A stretch of DNA of 64,000 bases from Pseudohongiella acticola (GTDB lineage Bacteria; Pseudomonadota; Gammaproteobacteria; Pseudomonadales; Pseudohongiellaceae): contig NZ_MASR01000001.1 in NCBI RefSeq assembly GCF_001758195.1, forward strand, positions 1,426,001 to 1,490,000, read 5' to 3'. Below are positions 1 to 7,945 of the stretch, piece by piece. The position numbers and the translations under genes are program-made. The notes beneath the pieces were generated by a model. That model saw nothing but the letters and a program-made list of their open reading frames with translations. It was not told where the DNA came from and searched no databases. Each line of letters opens with the position of its first letter. Positions within the stretch are counted from its first letter, which is position 1.

Positions 1-2
1 AC

Positions 3-1520
3 GGGCGCTATTATTTCCGCGTCCGGATTCCAGCACGCTACCTTGCCCACTTTGGCAATAGCTCAGAAGTGCGTAGTCCATTACATACTAGTGACAGGAC
101 GACTGCCAAGCGATTGGCGAGGGCGTATATGGTCGCTTTCGATAATCAACTGAATGGACTCGATGAGATGAAAAAAACTCGCAACAAACCTCTGAGGACG
201 GATTACACGGTTAGCTTCAATGTCACAAAGGACGACGAGTGGACACTGGACATCGACATGCCTGACGAAGAGCACACCAAGATGGGCGATGAGGCTGTAG
301 CGAGAATAATCAAGTCCAACCTTGATGAGTTAGAACAACGAAGGGATGAGTCATACAGTGGTGAGAGATCTAATCCACGTCCGCTGCCCGGCCGCGCTGC
401 GAGACTTCCACTCCTACGCGACGCAGTCGAGGACTACCTAAGCTGCAAAACCTGGGACAGCCAAACTACCAAAGTGCAACAAACAGCAACTCTCAGACTT
501 CTGACAGATTTCTTTGGCGACCGCCCTATAGATGATATTAAGCGAAGCGAGGCCAACCTATTCGTTGAAAAGCTGTCTTTGCTGCCCCCTAGAATGCACG
601 GCGTTAATTCGCCCTACAAAGCCCTCTCGATGCAAGAAGTGATCAAGCAACACAAAGGCGAAACCATATCTCCTAAGACCCAAAAAGACCACTTAACACG
701 GACGAAGTCGTTCTTTACTTGGCTGTCACTCAGGTACGACGACCTGCCTGACAGCCCATTTAAAGACTTAAAGCTTAAAGACCGGCGTGTTGGCCGACGA
801 AGGCACGCATTTTCAGACGACGATCTGATGCGGGTTTTCACAAGCTACCTCTACAACCAAGATCCGTGGCCAGCGCAAAAGCAAGGGAAAGAGCCATCCA
901 AGTTCTGGATACCCCTCATACTTGCTTACACCGGCTGTCGACTAAACGAGGCCTGTCAACTATATGTAGACGACATAATTACAGACGCTCAGGGTAAGAC
1001 TGCTCATTTTTACTTGAACGAAGACCGACCCGATCAAAGCATAAAAGGTAGGCTCCCTCGCAACGTTCCAATTCACAAAGCACTAATCGATGCAGGGTTT
1101 CTAGAATATGTAGCTGCAATGCGCCGGAAAGCAGAGCCGCGCCTATTCCCCGAGCTTATATATACAGATAAAGGTGACGGATACGGCAAAGCTATCGGGG
1201 AATTCTGCCGAAGCTTCTTCAAGTCCTTAGGTGTGAAGGGTACTCCCCACTGCTTTAGGCATAATGTCGTTGAGCGGCTAACCAAAGCAAATGTCACTAA
1301 AGACCTCATCCAGTCCATAGTTGGGCATATTGGCCAAGGCAGCACCGATGTCACGGTGAAAAGTTATGGAGGTGGAGAGTTCGACTTCAAACAAAAGCTC
1401 ACGGCATTGCACAAACTTAGATACCCTTTTGACGACCTAGTGATCACATACGCTGATTTCGAGCAGCGGACCAAACGAGCATACCGCTTGAATTCACAGA
1501 AGCCTGGGAGTAGTCCGTAA
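3..1520 (+). CDS. Tyrosine recombinase (integrase), 5' end outside window
   Basis: Site-specific tyrosine recombinase. The reading frame is open to the window edge. Codons 3-68 upstream of the first candidate start (GTG at 69) read YYFRVRIPARYL followed by HFGNSSEVRSPL, which is the usual N-terminal core-binding opening of integrases of the DUF6538 type, so the gene is truncated by the window and the GTG is probably not the start. Catalytic residues are visible: Arg in TGCRLNEA (codon 939-941), HCFRH (His at 1248), a GH box followed by the Tyr candidate in KSYGGG. The central SAM-like domain is at about residues 110-240. It is probably the integrase of an element extending leftwards. Family certain, target unknown. 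Confidence 0.9.
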   Translation, partial: GRYYFRVRIPARYLAHFGNSSEVRSPLHTSDRTTAKRLARAYMVAFDNQLNGLDEMKKTRNKPLRTDYTVSFNVTKDDEWTLDIDMPDEEHTKMGDEAVARIIKSNLDELEQRRDESYSGERSNPRPLPGRAARLPLLRDAVEDYLSCKTWDSQTTKVQQTATLRLLTDFFGDRPIDDIKRSEANLFVEKLSLLPPRMHGVNSPYKALSMQEVIKQHKGETISPKTQKDHLTRTKSFFTWLSLRYDDLPDSPFKDLKLKDRRVGRRRHAFSDDDLMRVFTSYLYNQDPWPAQKQGKEPSKFWIPLILAYTGCRLNEACQLYVDDIITDAQGKTAHFYLNEDRPDQSIKGRLPRNVPIHKALIDAGFLEYVAAMRRKAEPRLFPELIYTDKGDGYGKAIGEFCRSFFKSLGVKGTPHCFRHNVVERLTKANVTKDLIQSIVGHIGQGSTDVTVKSYGGGEFDFKQKLTALHKLRYPFDDLVITYADFEQRTKRAYRLNSQKPGSSP

Positions 1521-1835
1521 TCATAGAATAATCTGGCCATGCTCCGAAAAACAGTATTCGGGCCGGACGATTTTTTGAGCTTCAAAGAGGCTCAGATCTC
1601 AGTTTTTTGGTTTTTCAGTGGAACGTAAAAGAGAAATTTCGTAGCTATTAATTAAATTAATATTATTGTTGCAATTATATTGTGACAACAGGCGCGCTGC
1701 CTTCAGCTAGAAGCTAGCACTCCATATCTACAACTAAGAAAGGCCGACGTTAAAATCTCGCCTCCCGCCTCTTTTTTCCCGCGATCCGCGCTGCTAGGAT
1801 AAAAGCCATGTTTGTATTTCACTGGTGAATAACCT
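1521..1835. other. AT-rich intergenic region
   Basis: No gene seen. The stretch holds T-runs at about 1599-1617 and a very AT-rich block around 1645-1685, suitable for a promoter of the downstream HUH gene, but no clear -35/-10 pair can be assigned. Confidence 0.5.
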
Positions 1836-2639
1836 ATGCAGCTTCGACACGAAATCAGCCCATTTGACATACCTTCCGTACCGCCGATGTCATCTGGCTC
1901 GCCACGAAAAACCCGAAAAAAGGCCGCGGCAAAGAAACGCTACAAGCCAGTAAAATCCGGAACCTCAGCCAAATTCAGAGAAGCCCACGCAGTAGTTAAA
2001 TTTATAGACCCCCTTACACGAGAGTATAGGGCAATAACTAGTGAGTCAGATCCATGCCTACCCTTTCAATTCAAGTCAAAAGTAGAAATCGAGGTGGCCT
2101 GCTCAGTACACTGCCTTCTAAACGATCAATCATTGGTGACTATAGCTCTTACTGTAAATGTATCCCCCTCCAATCAAGCCAAGATCTTAAAAGGTTGCTC
2201 GCTGGATTACATTCGAGACTGTATACGGAATGCTCTTCGACCATTCTTCCAAGGACATCCTATCCCAATCATTCTAGTGTTGGAGATGCATTCCCGACAA
2301 GGACGCCCTCACTTTCATGGTTCCTTCGGGATTCCAGTGGAACTCTATGCACCCGAACTCTTGGTTGAAATGGCAGCAGCTATCGAAAAATGTCCTGCAT
2401 GTAGGAAGTATGTCAAAGTTGGAAACAATGAGACCGTGGTCCTGAAAATTTCCTATAACAAGAGGGATGACGCTCCAGGAACCGAACCCCGTCCGGTTGA
2501 TGCTGGCTGGATAACTTACCTTATTAAGAAGTTACGCATGACGACCCGTCTTAGACTAGGTAGCCAAGTGGTCAGTATTAGTAACGACTTGAGAGCCCAA
2601 ATTGACTGGGAGATCTCAAGCGAGGGCTACCTTCACTAG
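1836..2639 (+). CDS. Predicted HUH endonuclease / rolling-circle Rep-like protein
   Basis: 267 aa. Residues 149-162 read LE-MHSRQGRPHFHG, matching the metal-binding motif 2 of rolling-circle initiators and relaxases (acidic residue, Gly, then His159-Phe-His161). Downstream, Tyr228-Leu-Ile-Lys231-Lys232 fits the single catalytic tyrosine motif (YxxxK or YxxKK). The first 45 residues are basic and low complexity, possibly DNA binding. A CxxC pair (Cys186, Cys189) may bind zinc. Its 3' end overlaps the convergent recombinase gene by 24 nt. By family knowledge such proteins nick single-stranded or supercoiled DNA in replication of plasmids, filamentous phages or integrated elements. The role here is inferred from motifs only. 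Confidence 0.65.
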   Translation: MQLRHEISPFDIPSVPPMSSGSPRKTRKKAAAKKRYKPVKSGTSAKFREAHAVVKFIDPLTREYRAITSESDPCLPFQFKSKVEIEVACSVHCLLNDQSLVTIALTVNVSPSNQAKILKGCSLDYIRDCIRNALRPFFQGHPIPIILVLEMHSRQGRPHFHGSFGIPVELYAPELLVEMAAAIEKCPACRKYVKVGNNETVVLKISYNKRDDAPGTEPRPVDAGWITYLIKKLRMTTRLRLGSQVVSISNDLRAQIDWEISSEGYLH

Positions 2640-3605
2640 AGTGTCTAATCGCTTCACCAGATGCTCCGGCTTGATGTGTGTATATCTCTGCAGCATTGAC
2701 AGACTCTGATGGCCACTGATAGCTGCTACCTCCACAGTGGTCAATCCCTTCTCAAAGAATCTACTAACTGCTTCATGACGAAGATCATGGAATCTCAACC
2801 CACCAATCCCGGCATTCTTACTTATAGCTGCAAATCGCTGAGAGACCACTGACGGGCTTAAATTGAAAACCTTAACACCATCACTCATACGTCTCTGAAT
2901 TGCCTCCAAAGCAACCATAGACAGCGGTATGACCCTTTCCAATCCGCTCTTGGTCTTTCTCAGAGTCAACGTCCGGCGATCAAGGTCTACATCTGTCTTT
3001 TCAATGCTTAGAAGTTCAGAGCGCCGGGTAGCACATTCCATTGCCAGCAATATAATGTCATGCATCTCCGGGTCGCTTTTAGCAGCCGCAAACAGTCTTT
3101 GCTCCTCGTCTTCTGACAGACGACGGATTCGACCACACGGCATCTTAGGTAGTCTTATACTAGGGACTCCCTGAGGCAGCGGAATGCCAAAATCAGTCCC
3201 CGCTAGTCTCAGCAATCTCGTCAGCAAACTAAGCTCATGAATGACCGTCGCGGGATTCGCTTCCAGGAGTCGCTGGTCGCGATATCCACTCAGAGTATAG
3301 ACTGACAGCCTGCTCAAGCTAACGTCGCCCAAAACGCGCCCCAAGCGCTTTAAACGCGAGGTCTCAGGCTTGCTCTCCCTCCCCTGCTGTCTGATTCGAT
3401 CAAGATAGAGATCAATCAACTTTGACAGGGATACATTGTCTGATGCTCGGGGATCAACGAACGTCCCCAGCGTGACCTTCGACTCTGTGACACGCACCCA
3501 GTTAACTGCGTCAGACTTCTTATCAAATGACTTAGCAATGGGCTTGATTCCCTTTAGACGAATCTGAGCTTGCCACTTGTCCCGAAGCTTTCTGATCGTT
3601 GCCAC
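2616..3605 (-). CDS. Tyrosine recombinase (integrase), complete
   Basis: 329 aa, the usual size of a compact phage/island integrase. An N-terminal arm-binding region (about 1-55, opening MATIRKLRDKWQAQ) precedes a SAM-like core-binding domain (55-155) and the catalytic domain. Catalytic set: Arg194 (ATRRSEL), Lys near 219, His273-x-x-Arg276, His299 and Tyr308 (LQRYTHI). All present, so likely active. The start is GTG with AAGGAG about 10 nt upstream. It converges on the HUH gene with a 24-nt overlap, suggesting that the two were inherited together as one element. The short palindrome CTATCT-N5-AGATAG lies just upstream (near 3622-3640) and could be an operator. Confidence 0.92.
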   Translation of the reverse strand: MATIRKLRDKWQAQIRLKGIKPIAKSFDKKSDAVNWVRVTESKVTLGTFVDPRASDNVSLSKLIDLYLDRIRQQGRESKPETSRLKRLGRVLGDVSLSRLSVYTLSGYRDQRLLEANPATVIHELSLLTRLLRLAGTDFGIPLPQGVPSIRLPKMPCGRIRRLSEDEEQRLFAAAKSDPEMHDIILLAMECATRRSELLSIEKTDVDLDRRTLTLRKTKSGLERVIPLSMVALEAIQRRMSDGVKVFNLSPSVVSQRFAAISKNAGIGGLRFHDLRHEAVSRFFEKGLTTVEVAAISGHQSLSMLQRYTHIKPEHLVKRLDTLVKVALA

Positions 3606-4020
3606 CTGAGGTCTCCTTATAGCTATCTATGAGCAGATAGTAGGACAGAGCCAACACGGTGTCGGGTGTTTTCCTAGCTTAAATAATTGGCAATGTGACC
3701 AGATTGTGCCGTACGATTTATTAACCTTGTTAGAATGCAATAGAACAAGGCCTACCCTTTTGTTTTATATGAATATATTCAAAGGGTTACGCCAGCATTG
3801 AATTGGTATGTAAAACCAATTCCTGACCAGATGCGGCTCGATATGTTTAAGAATTGGTTTGTTAGGGCGGGGTTCTGATCATATGGGAACGAAGTAATCT
3901 TAGACCACACCAATGACCTAGGGCCAGGGACTGGCTTGATGCTAAGAGCCGGAGCGATATCACGAACAAACGATAATGCGAACTATTATTACCTAAGGAA
4001 TGAGTGTCAGAGGAAGTTGT
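3606..4020. other. Intergenic region with three inverted half-sites
   Basis: No coding sequence recognised. It contains GAATTGGT (3800-3807), ACCAATTC (3815-3822) and GAATTGGTTT (3851-3860), which can form alternative hairpins (see repeat entry), and an imperfect inversion around 3756-3787 (CCCTTTTG ... CAAAGGG). These could be recombination or replication signals of the adjacent element. Nothing more can be supported. Confidence 0.4.
3800..3860. repeat. Alternating inverted repeats GAATTGGT/ACCAATTC
   Basis: AAACCAATTC at 3813-3822 is the exact complement of GAATTGGTTT at 3851-3860 (28-nt loop), and also pairs with GAATTGGT at 3800-3807 (7-nt loop). The three sites allow two mutually exclusive hairpins. 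It lies about 200 bp upstream of the minus-strand recombinase gene. Function unknown: operator, att region or replication signal are all possible. Confidence 0.55.
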
Positions 4021-4103
4021 TACTCTTAGAACCAATCCGAATACCCTGATGATGATGGCCCCATATTTCGCCGGCTCCTATGGATTCATTTCCCTTATAC
4101 AAG
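4021..4103 (+). repeat. 80-bp dispersed repeat, copy A
   Basis: Shares a core reading CTGATGATGATGG, then CCATATTT, GCCGGCTCCTATG and CCCTTATACAAG with copies B (6219-6299) and C (9192-9271). This is the most diverged copy. No terminal inverted repeat or reading frame of interest is visible. Confidence 0.8.
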
Positions 4104-4137
4104 TCGTTAGACGAGCAGCTTCCCACACACTCTAGAG

Positions 4138-4465
4138 CTAAACCCCCAATCCCGTGATTTGCTCGATTCCGCCCACGATGATCTGAAACCGCCTATGGTC
4201 GTCCCAATCGTAACTTTCATGATCTTTGAGATACACCTGTATCACCACTCCACTAGGACTGACAATGATTTTAAGTAAAGCGTAAGGCACTGCGACTAAA
4301 GACTCACCCTTTTAATGCTCTTCAATCTACTGCCCTGGAATCCTTGAATAGAACACGGGACCAACGATAACCCATACTTCCCCAAACCGGGCAACCATAG
4401 CTGCGGGTCTATCCTCCATGTCGAGACGAATCCCTGCCTTGAAGCGCTGGCGCTGGAACTACAAA
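4138..4465 (-). pseudogene. Broken NUC1-type DNA/RNA non-specific endonuclease
   Basis: On the minus strand two frames encode recognisable pieces of the C-terminal half of a secreted DNA/RNA non-specific endonuclease. The first has FKAGIRLDMED then ARFGEVWVIVGPVFY, matching the family's 'NRGIW..LE....FG.VWVITGPVF' segment, and stops near 4350. After a frame change the second has VAVPYALLKIIV ending in GGIEQITGLGV, matching the usual 'VAVP..F.K' and 'IE.LTGL' tail, with a stop at 4138-4140. The catalytic DRGH part is missing. The gene is therefore both 5'-truncated and frameshifted. No function is expected. Confidence 0.6.
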
Positions 4466-4519
4466 CCACGGTATAAAGGGACCTACGGGATTTTTAGACT
4501 AACGAAAAGAGAATAAGTT

Positions 4520-5023
4520 ATGCGGTATCTATATTGCGCTTTGTTAGTAATTGGCATCAGTACAAACGCAAATTCAGACGAAATCGAATCAGACTTATAC
4601 TTGCTATGCGCACCAGACCTTGAGATTTATTATTCAAGTCTGATTGCAGTTCATTCCGAAGACAAAACTTGGTTCAGCCTCGCTCTCGGCGACCGGAATT
4701 TTGAATTTAACGTCAAGACTTTTTCTCGACTCTTAACTGAAGGAACCGCGGCTAACACCGGAGATACAGCGTTCTTCTCTCCAGATTCCATAACACTTAA
4801 ACAAAAAGGCCCTTTTACCGATGAAGAAGAGATTTGGCGCATTAACAGAATGAGCGGCGCCGCATCAACTATGCGAGCCGGCAATAGAACTAGATACGAT
4901 TGCACACCTATAGAACTGAAAGAAGTTTATACGACTATCGATGCAGAACACGAAAAACGCTTGGAGGCAGAGAAGGCAAGAGAAGCTAGAAAGAATACAC
5001 TGAGAGAAACAAGGCTGTTTTAG
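4520..5023 (+). CDS. Secreted hypothetical protein
   Basis: 167 aa. An N-terminal hydrophobic segment (about residues 3-17, ending TNANSD) looks like a signal peptide, so the protein is probably periplasmic. Two cysteines (CAPD near 30 and YDCTP near 126) could form a disulfide. The C-terminal 30 residues are a charged helix rich in Glu, Lys and Arg. AAAAGAGAA precedes the ATG. I do not recognise the family. It lies in a patch of mobile-element debris and may have arrived as a single-gene insertion. Confidence 0.6.
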   Translation: MRYLYCALLVIGISTNANSDEIESDLYLLCAPDLEIYYSSLIAVHSEDKTWFSLALGDRNFEFNVKTFSRLLTEGTAANTGDTAFFSPDSITLKQKGPFTDEEEIWRINRMSGAASTMRAGNRTRYDCTPIELKEVYTTIDAEHEKRLEAEKAREARKNTLRETRLF

Positions 5024-5283
5024 ATTTAGCGGGAAAGGGTTCTACAGCGATTGTAATACCCCACGCAAACAATTGCTTTTCTGCAGTTTTTGCTCTAAAC
5101 GTATCTCTATGCTCGTGCTTGCACGACTCTATGAATAAGCGTGCGCGCGCTGATCTGACAGGAACGTGCTAGCGGCATTTGGGTTCGTTGTCTTTCAGCT
5201 AGCTAACAACGACACTTGAGAAAACAGTCTATTGAGATGTCGCGCAGAAAGACTGGATAACCGTGCTGGCGCACGATATAGAT

Positions 5284-5290
5284 GTTGGGC
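5284..5290 (+). other. Integron-type core site (GTTGGGC)
   Basis: GTTGGGC fits the GTTRRRY core that marks the 5' boundary of integron gene cassettes, placed 10 bp before the ATG of the YkgJ-like gene as is typical. Its inverse, GCCCAAC, follows the gene at 5892. The upstream partner site of this attC is not clearly visible. Confidence 0.5.
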
Positions 5291-5300
5291 GGCTTGAGCC

Positions 5301-5852
5301 ATGATTGAATTGGAAAGCAAATTGGTCCCTGGCAGAGAGTGCGGTGGATGCACCGCGTGTTGCGTAACTCTGCGTATTGAGCAGCCGACCCTAAAGAAGC
5401 TAGCCGATGTGCCTTGCCAAAATCTGTTGCCTGAGGGTGGTTGTGGAATCTACAAGAACCGGCCGGAGGTTTGTCGCACTTGGTACTGCGGATGGAGAAT
5501 CATGCCTCAACTTGATGATGGGTGGCGTCCTGATCGATCAAAGATTATTGTTAGGCTAAATGGCGGAGAGGAAGGCGGTCTGACCTTGCAGCCTCTTGGA
5601 AAGGCAAGCGAATTGCTCACTTCCGAAAAAGTCTTGAGAATTGTCGGGGCCTGCGTCGAAGGCGGTGTGCCAATCTACATTTCGGTTCCAACTAAACCCA
5701 ATAAATGTCATGCGCTACTGCATTTGAACAATGCATTCAAAGATGCCGTCGCTTCCCGTGAGCTGCAATTAGTACAGATCGAAATGCTTAGGGCCTTAGA
5801 ACATGCCTATCAGGTGGAGACGGACCCCATTGTTCCGATCAATGATGATTGA
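5301..5852 (+). CDS. YkgJ/CxxCxxCC-family cysteine-cluster protein
   Basis: 183 aa. The N-terminus has the signature of the zinc- or iron-chelating cysteine cluster family: Cys14-x2-Cys17-x2-Cys20-Cys21 (GGCTACC), then CQNLLPEGGCGIY, RPEVCR and TWYCGW. The remaining 110 residues lack motifs I know. The biochemical role of the family is poorly defined; metal binding is inferred from the cysteines. The gene sits between an integron-like core site (5284) and an attC-like sequence (5892-5973), and so looks like a gene cassette. No strong Shine-Dalgarno is visible (TTGAGCC before ATG), also common in cassettes. Confidence 0.8.
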   Translation: MIELESKLVPGRECGGCTACCVTLRIEQPTLKKLADVPCQNLLPEGGCGIYKNRPEVCRTWYCGWRIMPQLDDGWRPDRSKIIVRLNGGEEGGLTLQPLGKASELLTSEKVLRIVGACVEGGVPIYISVPTKPNKCHALLHLNNAFKDAVASRELQLVQIEMLRALEHAYQVETDPIVPINDD

Positions 5853-5891
5853 GCGGCCAGAGGTCCTTCCGGAAGCTGTCAGTGCGGCGCC

Positions 5892-5973
5892 GCCCAACAA
5901 GGCGATGCAGGCGGAAAGAGTCAACATGTCACGCCTTATGCGGGCGCAAAGCCGCGCCACCTTAACTCTTCCG
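5892..5973 (+). other. attC-like site truncated by an IS3-type end
   Basis: Starts with GCCCAAC, the complement of the core at 5284. Imperfect inverted arms follow: CGGAAAGAGT at about 5910-5920 pairs with ACTCTTCCG ending at 5973. The expected closing GTTRRRY is missing because the sequence switches after TCCG to TGAACTAG, the start of an IS3-type terminus. Interpretation as a cassette recombination site is an inference from layout and partial pairing. Confidence 0.5.
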
Positions 5974-6004
5974 TGAACTAGCCCCCAATTAAACCGGACA
6001 CTTC
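5974..6004 (+). mobile_element. IS3-type terminal sequence
   Basis: TGAACTAGCCCCC then AATTAAACCGGACAC. The same end recurs at 17289 with three differences. It resembles the left end of IS3 (TGATCT...GGACAC). The rest of the element has been replaced by an IS66-type fragment. Confidence 0.55.
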
Positions 6005-6054
6005 GTTTGATGTTAGGACCTAGGCATAGCACTAGGCTTAAGAAGTGTCTAAGA

Positions 6055-6198
6055 ATGGATAGAATCGAAGTCATAACCGGGGTACAGCGTCGCAGACGGT
6101 ACACCGCAGAAGAGAAGGCGGTGATGGTGGCCGAATGCCTCAAACCGGGCATGTCAGTCTCGCTTGGCGCTCGAAGACATGGTATATCTGGTAACGTC
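6055..6198 (+). pseudogene. IS66-family TnpA fragment
   Basis: Encodes MDRIEVITGVQRRRRYT then AEEKAVMVAECLKPGMSVS and ARRHGIS. This is the N-terminal helix-turn-helix of the small TnpA/OrfA protein of IS66 elements. Similarity stops after HGIS (about 48 codons), where the normal WRRQ continuation is replaced by unrelated sequence and a stop at 6217-6219. No TnpB or TnpC is present. Dead remnant. Confidence 0.75.
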
Positions 6199-6218
6199 GA
6201 AGCCCATCAAAAGTTGTA

Positions 6219-6299
6219 ATGCTTAGGACCAACGCGGATGTCTTGATGATGATGGTGCCATATTTTGCCGGCTCCTGTGATTGACTTCCCTTATACAAG
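6219..6299 (+). repeat. 80-bp dispersed repeat, copy B
   Basis: ATGCTTAGGACC ... GATGATGATGGTGCC, ATATTTTGCCGGCTCC ... CCCTTATACAAG. Closely matches copy C (9192-9271) and, less closely, copy A (4021-4103), all in the same orientation. It directly follows the IS66 fragment and precedes the 3' end of the minus-strand nuclease gene. Confidence 0.85.
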
Positions 6300-6467
6300 C
6301 TTAGAACCGAGCGCCTAACCTATAAAGACCTACTGAAGTGCCCGTGAAGTCGGTGTAGAACATGCCTCAAAAATGATAGGTGACTTGCCAGTTCCTTCTC
6401 ACCATATGAACTAGCCCGCATTCACTTAAGACTACTGTAATACTTGCCCCTCAGTAGTTGCGGCTGA

Positions 6468-7070
6468 CTACGATTCACTGACGTGGACGACGTAGAGATT
6501 GTGCCTGCAGTCGGGCTTGATTCCTGGCTCAACGAACACCACTGCCTCTTTGTGCCGCTTCAAATTTTTGACAAGATGCCTTGTCGCAGCTCTTACCTCA
6601 GGTGTGTCTAGAAGAACGAGAAACTTAAGACAGTTGGTGGGATCGATCCGTGATTTGCTCTTGCCCTCCATGAGAGCGTCTATATCTTTCACGATCCCGT
6701 TGCGTTGAGCAGAACCGTAAACCGAACCTCCGTTTATCGGTACATTGCACTTTACTTCGGCGACTACGCCGACAGGCTCTGGAATTTCTAGATCAAAGCC
6801 GTTGGTGTTGGGTTGGCTTTGTAGAATCGAATTTCTAAGTTCACCTCGAGTTTTAGCATCCAATTGAAGGGTTTCGCCGAGCCAAGTACCAAATTCCAAG
6901 CAAATTTTCATAGTAAAGATGTTATTGATATCGCTAAGAACGGCCTTCAGCCCAGCAAGTGCCTTTCTGTCCAGGCGGGAATAGTAGTCCAAGTCAGGTA
7001 GAGCAAAATTTTTATGGAAAAATGAATTAAGGCGTTCCTGCAGTGCGCGCTCGCGATCGTAGACGGTCAT
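6468..7070 (-). CDS. Putative PD-(D/E)XK-fold nuclease
   Basis: 200 aa. The centre reads NGFDLEIPEP then VVAEVKCNVP (residues about 90-112): a conserved-looking Asp followed by a hydrophobic strand ending in Glu-Val-Lys, the D...ExK metal site of PD-(D/E)XK nucleases. The N-terminal 85 residues are helical and contain FGTWLGE. The C-terminus (KFLVLLDTPEV, AVVFVEPG) looks like core beta strands. The start ATG has GGAGGGG 8 nt upstream, inside the flank of the 125-bp IS-derived repeat. It stands alone between IS fragments with no methylase or ATPase partner. An orphan restriction or defence role is a guess. Confident it is a real gene, moderate on the fold. Confidence 0.55.
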   Translation of the reverse strand: MTVYDRERALQERLNSFFHKNFALPDLDYYSRLDRKALAGLKAVLSDINNIFTMKICLEFGTWLGETLQLDAKTRGELRNSILQSQPNTNGFDLEIPEPVGVVAEVKCNVPINGGSVYGSAQRNGIVKDIDALMEGKSKSRIDPTNCLKFLVLLDTPEVRAATRHLVKNLKRHKEAVVFVEPGIKPDCRHNLYVVHVSES

Positions 7071-7088
7071 TGCACCACCCCTCCAAGG

Positions 7089-7213
7089 GGTTTTACCCCG
7101 ATTTTACGGAGATTTCAGAAAAGCCTGATTATAGGCAAACGTAGTGTTTAAGTCGAAGAGAAGAAAGTTCAGCCCCGAGTTCAATCTAGATGCCATTGAG
7201 CAGGTTCGACAGC
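7089..7213 (+). repeat. 125-bp direct repeat, copy 1
   Basis: Near-identical (two mismatches) to 7946-8070. It covers the upstream region and first 23 codons of an IS3-family OrfA. The two copies flank a 732-bp segment holding a second IS3 fragment and a small membrane protein gene. Confidence 0.92.
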
Positions 7214-7404
7214 ACGGCGTCAGCTGTGCCCCGGTTGCCCGTGAGCTGGGTATAGGCTCCAATTTTTTGTCACGCTGGAAGCGGCAGACAGAGACCGAGG
7301 GCACACAAGCCTTTGGCGGCACCGGCAAGTCCAGAGACGAGGACATGGCCCGCCGCACGCGTGAAGAAAGACCGGGTGAACCGACGACGTCACCTCATAA
7401 TTGA
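7144..7404 (+). pseudogene. IS3-family transposase OrfA, frameshifted
   Basis: From the GTG at 7144 the frame reads FKSKRRKFSPEF, QVRQHGVSCAPVARELGIG and SNFLSRWKRQ, then FGGTGKSRDED. This is a typical IS3-group OrfA helix-turn-helix. The frame is lost after about codon 60: the alternative frame continues ARVKKDRV, equivalent to the family's RVTKERDF. No OrfB follows. Inactive remnant. Confidence 0.8.
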
Positions 7405-7452
7405 GTAGCAGTGCGATTTAGAGCCAAATACCCCTAGCAGAGTAGATTGAAC

Positions 7453-7570
7453 GTGAAGAAGCGATATACAGACGAACAGATCACCGATTGCTGCAAGAGA
7501 CTGAGTGCGGCGTGCCGCCCAAGGATTTGCGCCACCGGCGCCGATTCACTGGCGAGCAGCGGCCCACCTA
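7453..7570 (+). pseudogene. Second IS3-family OrfA fragment, frameshifted
   Basis: GTG at 7453 gives VKKRYTDEQI, the usual start of IS407/IS3-type OrfA. After one frame change the sequence reads LLQETECGVPPKDL then RHRRRFT, matching the family's 'EAEAGVP.KDLCRRHGFS'. About 40 codons remain. It is a different IS from the OrfA fragment just upstream, so two insertions are stacked here. Confidence 0.65.
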
Positions 7571-7897
7571 ATCTTTTGGGGCAAGAATGATAACAAGTAC
7601 GGACATCACTGCAAAAATACTAGTAAGCGAGAATAAATATATCGTGCGAAATGACACGCCAGCTCTATCTTCTGCATAGATTAAGGGCCTAACCACGCTA
7701 TTAGGGGATTCAGGTTCACCGTAGTGATATATTCGCTCGCTCTGTCTGAGAACTATTCTGATTTGTTGCAGGTTTTGCACTACTCCCGCGTCTGTTCTCC
7801 ACCCGTCAGAAAAAAATACCGCATTGATCCAGATAAAAACTACAATGCCGGCCGTGATTATCCCGTGTCGCTTTTTTAGCTTAGGTGACATTTTCAT
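7568..7897 (-). CDS. Small two-helix membrane protein, hypothetical
   Basis: 109 aa. Two hydrophobic segments at about residues 12-30 (GIITAGIVVFIWINAVFF) and 84-105 (TIYLFSLTSIFAVMSV...). Between them lies a 50-residue soluble loop, probably periplasmic. The family is not recognised. It lies between the two copies of the 125-bp direct repeat and so may have been carried in as a passenger gene. The ATG at 7897 is preceded by an AGAAGG-type ribosome site. Confidence 0.5.
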   Translation of the reverse strand: MKMSPKLKKRHGIITAGIVVFIWINAVFFSDGWRTDAGVVQNLQQIRIVLRQSERIYHYGEPESPNSVVRPLIYAEDRAGVSFRTIYLFSLTSIFAVMSVLVIILAPKD

Positions 7898-7945
7898 TCG
7901 CCTTCTATGATTTGCCGAATTGCCAAGTCCATTATATGCCAGATA

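Noticed and set aside
6407-6417. Third IS3-type end (TGAACTAGCCC)
   Set aside because: Only 11 bases match and the following sequence diverges; may be chance.
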